Source: Icerya purchasi
Taxonomy: Eukaryota > Arthropoda > Insecta > Hemiptera > Monophlebidae
DNA length: 64,000 nt
Assembly (NCBI GenBank): GCA_039619475.1
Contig: CM077116.1
Coordinates: forward strand, 177,845,863-177,909,862
Direction: 5' to 3'
Part shown: positions 57,184-64,000 of the stretch, piece after piece
How the letters are laid out: each line of letters opens with the position of its first letter
How positions within the stretch are numbered: position 1 is the stretch's first letter
Notes under the pieces: model-generated
Databases searched by the model: none
Told to the model about the DNA's origin: nothing
What the model saw: the letters and a program-made list of their open reading frames with translations, nothing else
Program-made: the position numbers and the translations under genes

Positions 57184-60100
57184 ATGATGTCTAACAGGCT
57201 AAATATTCTTCAATGGAACTGTAGAAGTCTTAATGTCAATAAATGCTCTCTCGAAGGTTTGTTGGATCAATATAACATTCAGGTTGCTCTCCTGTCAGAA
57301 ACTTGGCTCAAACAATCTTCCAATATTCGAATTCGAGGATACTCCTTAGTCAGTTCGAATCGGGACGACGGCTATGGCGGAGCTGCTATTCTTATAAGAA
57401 AAGATGTACATTTCATTCATCATGATAGTTTTTCCTTCCTTTCTTCCAGTCCTCTTAATCCGAATTTAGTTCACGTCTCAATCCCATTGTGTCACGGTAA
57501 AAGTTTTAAGCTTGTCTCCTCCTACATCCCACCGTCCTATAACTTACGCGATTTCCCATTTGACTTGTTCTTGAATTCTATTCCTCGCCCTTTCATGGTC
57601 GGCGGCGACTGGAACTCCCACTCGCCTCTATGGGGTTGTTCCAGTTATAACAGGAATGGCACAATTATAGAGGAAGTAATTTTCAATTATAATTTAGTTC
57701 TCCTAAATGATGGTTCTCACACCTTCTCCAAATCATCGTCTACTTCTAGTTCTATCGATCTATCTTTTGTTTCCTCCGACACAGCTCTTAAATCCTCGTG
57801 GAAAACTCTAGATGGTACCTTCGGCAGTGACCACGTTCCGATCCTCATTGTTCTTAATGACTTCCATCTCCCTTCTCTTTCATCTTCATTTACGCCTTTG
57901 CATTATGCTGATTGGAACCTGCATAAAACTGATTGGAATAGATTTCGGTTTATTGTGGACTCAGACCTTCCTGCAATACAAGTAGAAAACGATGCTATTT
58001 CACAATATTCATCCTTTACTAATTCTATCTCCTCTGCTCTAACACTGTCTTCCCCACTCTATCCTCAAGCCCGGAAAAGTCATTCTTTAAGGGCTTCATC
58101 ACTGTGGTGGAATGGGGACTGCACAGCTGCTGTCAATCAAAGTTTGTCTAACTTTAAATCATTCCGCTCTCAACCTACTTTTAATAATTTCTTGACTTAC
58201 AAGAGTTCGAACGCTAGAGCCAGATATATTCTCAAAAACGCCAAGAAAAATGCTTGGAAATCCTTTTGCTCTTCCTTTTCTCGATTGACTCCTATTTCCA
58301 AAGTGTGGAAGTTGGCTAAAGCTTTTAGAAATTCTATTTCCGAACGCCCGTCTAGCTCCAGTCTTCCTAAGGATACTCTTTCTTCTTTCTTTGACTCCAT
58401 AGCTCCTGATTATGTCCCTAACTATGATGAAGTGGATTCTTTAATTCCTCCTTACCAATTATCACCTCATTTCCTTTCCTCTAACTTTTCCCTCTCTGAA
58501 CTTTTTTCTTCCCTGAAAAACTCCTCCAACTCCTGTCCGGGCCATGATAAAATTTCTTATTCCATCCTCAAAAACCTATCTGTAAAGTCTCTCCAAATTC
58601 TTTTAATCATTTTTAATTCCTTCCTGCAATCTGGTTCTATTCCTGATTCATGGAACACATTCGTTGTTATTCCAATTCCCAAGAATAATTCCTCTGCCTT
58701 TCGGCCCATTTCTTTAGCTTCTTGCCTGAGAAAACTCTTTGAGAGCATGCTTAACAAACGGCTGGTCTGGTGGCTGGAACACAATAACTTGCTTCCAGAC
58801 AACCAGTTTGGTTTTCGTCCTGGCTTAGGCCCTCCAGATTGTATCAGTCGAACCTTGCTGACATTTACAAATCATTTATTTCCAAAGAATTCACAATTGC
58901 ACTTTTATTGATGTAGCCAGTGCATACGAAAGCGTCCATCTTCCCACGCTCAAAAACGTTATGATGTCTTTAAATATCCCTGCATCCATATCCTTCCTAA
59001 TTATAAATCTTTTTCAAAGTAGAACTCTCCTCCTTTCTGCTCCTTCCTTTTTCGCCTCAAGGAAGGTCTTCCAGGGCCTTCCGCAAGGTTCTTGCCTTAG
59101 CCCTACTTTATTTAATTTATATGTTTCCAAAATTGGTTTTCTCTCCTTAAAATCCAAAACTTTATTTTTTGCAGATGATATCCTTGTTTACTCTTCTTCC
59201 CGTAATCTTCTAGTTGCCAATGAGAAACTAAACAGCTCCTTAAGTACTCTAGAAGAGGCCCTTTCTAACATTCATCTCTTCATTTCCGCCCCAAAATCAG
59301 CAGCTGTAGTCTTCACCCTTCGACCTTACAACCCGGGCTCATTTGAAATAAATCTAAAAAATCATTCCATTCCAATAGTCAGTTCTTTTCGTTATCTGGG
59401 TATCACTTTATCCCCTCGTCTGTCTTTCCATGATCATATCAGCCATTTATATGTTTCCTCGCTTAAAGTCTTTAACCTTCTTAAAGCTCTCTCACCTACG
59501 AGATGGGAAGGCGATCCTTCTGTGTTAATAATGTTGTATAAATCTCTCATACGCTCTAGATTGGATTATTGCAGCTTCTTATATGGCAACGCTTCCAAAT
59601 CCGTTCTCTACAAATTAGATCGTCTCCAAAACAGTTGCCTTCGGCTTTGTCTCGGAGCTCTGAGGTCATCTCCTATCCCAGCCATTCTATCTGAATCCAA
59701 TATCTGTCCTCTGTTCATCCGAAGTTCTTATTTGGGTTATCGCTTTCTCATTAAACGTTTTTCCGCTTCCTCGTCAAATATCAGTACCTCTTATTCTTTT
59801 ATCCTTCATCACTGGCGTTTTTCCTCCAATAAAATTCCTATACTATCTCATATATCGTTTCGCCTTTCTAAATTTTCCCCTTTTGTCATTCCTCATCACA
59901 AGCTTCCATTTTTTTCTTACGTCTATTCCAAATTGTTAAAGCCACCAAATATCATCTTCATGCCATGCTTCCTTAAATCCTCTCCCTCTCATATCGTCAG
60001 TATGGAATTTAATAATACAATAAACTCTCTATTCCGTGATCACTCTTTAATTTTTACTGACGGATCGAAGAGCCCGATCGGAGTTGGGGCGGCATTCTTG

Positions 60101-60931
60101 TGCCCTCAGTTCTTTCATTCTCGGTCTTTTAGACTTCCGTCCTTTTGTTCTGTCTTTACTGCAGAATCTGTTGCCATTCTACAAGCCATTATTTATATTT
60201 CCTCTTCTGCAAGTTCTTCCAAATTCCTTATTGTTTCTGATTCTTTAAGTGTTCTTCTAGCGCTATCTCCACCTTCCCTTTCTCCTTCCACTGATGCTAT
60301 TATCCTTTCTATTCGTTCTCTTCTTCATGATCTATCCTCATCGACGTGTACCCAGATTGACTTTCTTCGGATTCCAGGACATGCAGGCATTGATGGAAAT
60401 GTAGCCGTCGACCTCCTTGCTAAAGCTGCTGTTTCCAATGGGAATTTTATTTGTAGAGTTCCAGCACACAATATTCTTCTTCCAACTAAATCCTGCCATC
60501 TTAGACTTTGGCATTCTGTTTATGTATCTCTTTTCGCTAATCCTAATTCCTTTTATCTCTTGATTAATCCTGTTCCTCCCCCTCGTCCTTGGTTCTATGA
60601 GTTTCCCAGTTTGCGTCGGTCCATAATTACTAAATTATCTCGCTTCCGTTTCTCGCATAGTCTCCTTCCTTCTTCACTAAATCGCTTCTCTTTGGATGAT
60701 TCTCCTTTTTGTCCATTGGATCCTGGTTCCCAGTATGTTTGCGATGCGAATCACGTGCTCTTCGAGTGCTCCGGTTTATCTCGCGAGCGTGAGTTACTTT
60801 ATTGTCATCTTTTAAAGCTTGGTCTTCCTGCTCCTTTCAACGCCTCTTATGTTCTTTCTCTGCCTACTATCTCTGTTGTTCCTGTCCTAGGGGTGTTCCT
60901 TGATTCCATTGTCGACAGAATAAAAATATAA
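57184..60931 (+). pseudogene. I-like ORF2: endonuclease, reverse transcriptase, RNase H
   Basis: Two long frames, 57184-58911 (575 codons) and 58961-60931 (656 codons), separated by two single-base deletions between about 58.88 and 58.92 kb. Order: endonuclease (ILQWNCRSLN, LLSETWLKQ, VGGDWNSHSPLWG, SIDLSFVSS, GSDHVPI), RT (CPGHDKISYSILK, AFRPISLASCLRKLFE, FGFRPGLG, then GLPQGSCLSPTLFNLYV and FFADDILVYSS), RNase H (IFTDGSKSPIGVGAA, TAESVAIL, VSDSLSVLLAL, GHAGIDGNVAVDLLAKAA) and a C/H knuckle (CDANHVLFEC). All catalytic residues are in place, so the two close frameshifts are the main defects. Confidence 0.9.
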
Positions 60932-61034
60932 TTTCTATTCTATTCCATGTGTCTATTCCTTTTTGCTGGGCTAATGCTCTTTGCTAGCAAACCCAAGGGG
61001 GGTAAAAAAAAAAAAATAAAAAAAAAAAAAAAAC

Positions 61035-62001
61035 CACATTCTAGACTACAAAATTCTAGATTACCTCTTAGCTTTGAAAAACCTTATCAACGGTGCAAAA
61101 AATATAATAGCCGCCTCTCGCGTTAGCGGCAACCGTGTTATCATCTTCTTATCAAGTGTTCAATTAGTTCAACATTTCGTAACTAATCATGGCGGCTTCA
61201 AAATTGATGATCATTTTTTCAAAGTACGCAAATTAAAGTCACCAACAACGAAAATTACTCTTTCCAATGTATCTCCATCGATTACAAATGATACACTCCA
61301 ACGTTACCTGACAACCAACTTCAACGTGAAATTAGCCTCTCAAATATCTCTCCTTGGAATAAATCCTATGGATGATGAATTTGGCCATATAGTCAGCTGG
61401 AGACGTCAGGTATACATCTCCAATTATGATGATATAAAAATCCCTTCGTCTTTCACCCTAAATTTTAATGATAAAAGTTTCAGAATTTTCCTGTCAGTAG
61501 ACGACCTTATTTGCTTTAAGTGCAACTCTTCGGGTCATAAAGCGGAAGACTGCAAAACATCTTCAAATTTTGATAACAGTGAAACTTTACCCAACACTAT
61601 TATCCTTTCCAGACTACTGATGCTCATCCTCACGCAGACTCAGTACCTCCTCATACTGATGAAGACCCCGTACAAGCAGTTTTTTCTTCTTTTCCAAATT
61701 AAGAGGATAACGTTGACATCAATACACCCACTAATGCACAGCAAAGTAAAAGGCCTCTGTTGCAAACTTCTTCCAGTTCCGCAGATGTTAATTCCAAAAA
61801 GGACAACAATCAACAAAGAACCTCTCGCAAACAAAAGAAGCTGAAGAAGGAAAATAAAAACCCGCCGGAGAAAACACCAATACTGATGCCTGAAGAGGAA
61901 TCATCGTCAGGCCAGGAATCTGAATTGTCTTTAAAAGAAATTAACCAGTTGTCGATTTTTTTCGGTAACAACCACGTCCATATTTTTAACTTCGGTTGAC
62001 G
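61035..62001 (+). pseudogene. ORF1 (gag-like) of the second I-like element, main part
   Basis: Open from the TSD. The main frame runs to 61844 with VIIFLSSVQLVQHFVTNHGG and KITLSNVSPSITNDTLQRYL (RRM-like), then one knuckle CFKCNSSGHKAEDC. A frame change near 61.6-61.76 kb leads to a Lys/Ser/Glu-rich tail (61760-61999: QQRTSRKQKKLKKENKNPPE; SSSGQESELSLKEINQL). The tail then enters the palindromic insertion. ORF1-like text resumes after it (VALIDLLNKCYPLL, ~62405-62450) and stops before ORF2. Confidence 0.75.
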
Positions 62002-62345
62002 TTTCGAATAGTAGGGCTCTATTCATCATCAGAACCATAAATGAAACGACCAAGGAGGAAACCAGTCCTTAAATAGATAAGCCGACATCACATCCGACCT
62101 TCTGATTAGCTAATGTTATTTCCACTTTTTATTAGACTGATAACTGTCTTCCAGTTTGAATCAACTTAATAAAGATGACGGTATTAAATCAAACTGGAAG
62201 ACAGTTATCGGCCTAATAAAAAGTGGAAATAACATTAGCCAATCAGAAGGTCGGATGTGATGTCGGCTTATCTATTTAAGGACTGGTTTCCTCCTTGGTC
62301 GTTTCATTTATGGTTTTGATGACGAATAGAGCACTTTTTCTATGA
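61985..62345. mobile_element. Penelope-like terminal-repeat palindrome
   Basis: Two arms, 62016-62161 and 62190-62332, are inverted copies with a 28-bp spacer and high identity; a hammerhead-like core lies at the outer end of the left arm. Penelope-like elements carry such terminal repeats, often inverted, with hammerhead motifs. It interrupts ORF1 of the second I-like element. Exact ends and TSD not determined. Confidence 0.65.
61994..62037 (-). ncRNA. Hammerhead-ribozyme-like core
   Basis: On the minus strand: CTGATGA (62032-62026), stem II GAATAG paired with CTATTC around a 7-base loop (62024-62006), GAAAC (62005-62001), then GTC (62000-61998). Stem I pairs TGGTT (62037-62033) with AACCG (61997-61993), one G-U. 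Helix III is almost absent (C next to G), as in the minimal hammerheads reported in Penelope-like elements. The mirror copy in the right arm has TTGATGA and a broken stem II. Confidence 0.6.
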
Positions 62346-62517
62346 TATGTGCAACACTAAAAATAGCAATTCGGTAGAAATAGCAACCGGCTACACCTCA
62401 GACATTGTCGCTTTAATCGACTTACTTAACAAATGTTACCCCCTACTACAACGGAGAAGTCCTAAAATAAGATTTACAAAAATCATTAAAGCTCTCTCAA
62501 ATCACCAATAACTGTAA

Positions 62518-64000
62518 ATGGATACATTAATTCTTAACTGGAACTGCAACGGTTTTTATACACACCATGAAGAGTTAAAGTTCCTCATTGCCACTTATCA
62601 ACCAATGATAATCTCTCTTCAAAAGACTCGCCTAAGACCCGACCAAAAACCGCTCCTTCCGTCCTACAATCATTTATTCTACTCCCCTTACAGGTCATCA
62701 TGCTCACGGCGGCGTTCTATTAGCAATTCCCAAAAATATTCCTTTCCAACAAATCACGCTCAACTCAGATCTTCAACACGTATGCGCTCGCCTTCAAATG
62801 GAACAACCCTTCACCCTCTGTTCCTTTTATCTGCCTCCTGATGAAACCGTAGAAGAAAACCACTTCCTCAACATCATACAATCACTTAATTTACCTGTAA
62901 TTCTAACCGGTGACTTCAACGCTCACTCTCCAATACTCGGAAGCAGTAGTACAAACCCTAAAGGCCGATTAATAGAAAAACTACTCGACAATCTCAAACT
63001 ATGCCTATTAAATTCAAACGAACCTACTCACTTGCGCTTTGCTCATCATAGTTGGTCAACTCTGGATTTAATCATCTGTTATCCGAAATTATCCAGCAAT
63101 TTACAGGTATTTCTTCATAAAGACTTAGCCGATAGCGACCATGCCCCTGTGCTAGTTAAATTGATTAATCCGCCGCATACCGCACACCCTACTGTGCCTC
63201 AATGGAACTATAGGAAAACGGACTGGGATAGATACTCTTCTGACTGCTCTGAATATCAGTTGACATGGAAATGAATATAAACATCATCATTGATACTTTC
63301 ACGTCTTCTCTAATTAAAAAGGTACAGTCATTTACTCCTTTGCCAAAAACAATAAATCGTAAAGTAGTTCCGTGGTGGACAAAGCAATGTGCTGAAGCAA
63401 TTAGAATAAGACGGAAGCTGCTACGCAACTTGAAAACAACACCATCATTAACTAATCTCATGGAATTCAGAAGAGCTCGGGCCAAAACCAGATGGACTAT
63501 CAAGCAAGCTAAACGAAATTCTTGGTCTGAATTCACCTCAACGATCACAGCATCAACGTCGTCCAGAACTCTGTAAAACAGTTCCGTTCCTTCCTATTTC
63601 CAACTATGCTTAACGTGGGTCAGAGGAAGGTATTCAAACCAGACGAAATTGTTGCCACGTCTGCAAACCATTACCAACAAACTTCAAGCTGTCCTAACAC
63701 CTTTACCGATCTTCAATCGTTCAATTTTCCTACAAGAAGCTTAGACTCAGAACCCTACGATAAAGAAATTACATTAAGGGAACTAAAGTATGCTATCAAA
63801 TCCACTAGAAAGACAGTTCCTGGATGCGATGGCCTACATATTGCTATGTTAAAACATGCCCCTGCATCAACACTAAATATCTTACTTCAGATCTTTAACA
63901 GGATCTGGATGAGGAACGAATTTCCATAAGCCTGGAATACAGCTGTTATAATTCCAATTCTAAAACCTGCAAAAGATCCCTCAGCTGCTGAGAACTATCG
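62518..64000 (+). pseudogene. ORF2 of the second I-like element (endonuclease and RT start, partial)
   Basis: Starts ATG at 62518 (LILNWNCNGFYTHHEEL). The endonuclease continues in a second frame from ~62.72 kb: FYLPPDETVEEN, VILTGDFNAHSPILGSSS, HSWSTLDLII and DSDHAPVLVKL. The linker (VPWWTKQCAEAIRIRRKLL) is in the frame 63265-63576 and the RT start (YDKEITLRELKYAIKSTRK, VPGCDGLHIAMLKH) in 63606-63929. A TAA at 63927-63929 is followed by further RT text to the window edge. At least four breaks. Confidence 0.8.

Larger units (their letters stand above)
54176..61031 (+). mobile_element. Near full-length I-like non-LTR retrotransposon
   Basis: 6,856 bp between perfect 13-bp duplications aaccacattctag (54163-54175 and 61032-61044). 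Layout: ~290-bp 5' leader, gag-like ORF1, a 1.2-kb spacer, ORF2 with endonuclease, RT, RNase H and terminal knuckle, a short 3' UTR and a mixed A tail (~61003-61031). The pyrimidine-rich coding strand differs from the AT-rich host. Three or four frameshifts disable it. A truncated sister copy is at 37.1-38.3 kb. Confidence 0.9.
61032..64000 (+). mobile_element. Second I-like element, right part (runs off the window)
   Basis: Continues the ORF1 begun at ~53.9 kb, then ORF2 from 62518 to beyond the right edge. It was the target of the 6.9-kb I-like element and also carries a Penelope-like palindrome at 61,985-62,345. Words in its ORF2 linker and RT (VPWWTKQC..AIR.RR..LR, IKQAKRNSW, EITLRELKYAI) are shared with the 33.6-35.2 kb element, so they are related families. 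Confidence 0.8.

Overview
The window is AT-rich (about 70 % A+T) eukaryotic DNA. Its split host gene with GT..AG introns, its non-LTR retrotransposons, hAT-type MITEs, Maverick/Polinton relics and Penelope-like sequence all point to an insect genome. I cannot assign an order or species from sequence alone.

0-9.8 kb: the 5' two-thirds of one host gene on the minus strand, a C2H2/matrin-type zinc-finger protein most like insect 'zinc finger protein on ecdysone puffs' (Pep). Nine coding exons join in phase; the 3' end lies beyond base 1. An old endonuclease-RT fragment sits in one intron. 9.8-19.5 kb: mostly featureless AT-rich DNA with a THAP-like coding fragment, a tRNA-derived SINE and a hAT MITE with a perfect 8-bp target duplication (TSD). 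19.5-22.2 kb: a decayed Jockey-type element.

26-35 kb: an I-like non-LTR element (minus strand, RNase H and A-tail present, 5' truncated) is cut in two, within its RT active-site region, by a 5.3-kb unclassified insertion. That insertion has imperfect terminal inverted repeats and a perfect 11-bp TSD. 35.5-38.9 kb: a small DNA polymerase B fragment, two hAT MITEs with near-perfect 8-bp TSDs, and a 5'-truncated I-like copy.

39.6-51.2 kb: a decayed Maverick/Polinton-like gene block, all on the plus strand: Pif1-type helicase C-terminus, a jelly-roll minor-capsid/penton-like protein, zinc ribbon, retroviral-type integrase, and protein-primed DNA polymerase B. The polymerase is interrupted by a 3.4-kb R1-clade retrotransposon with a perfect 16-bp TSD. 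The block ends in a 0.7-kb cassette with perfect 26-bp inverted repeats around an intact 101-codon gene.

51.2-64 kb: a hAT transposase relic, a Jockey 3' fragment, then nested elements. An almost full-length I-like element (54,176-61,031) sits, with a 13-bp TSD, inside ORF1 of a second I-like element that runs off the right edge. The second element also carries a 0.3-kb palindrome with a hammerhead-ribozyme-like core, typical of Penelope-like terminal repeats. Apart from the host gene and the small cassette gene, nearly every coding region is broken by stops or frameshifts, so this looks like a TE graveyard with a few younger insertions whose TSDs give the order of events.
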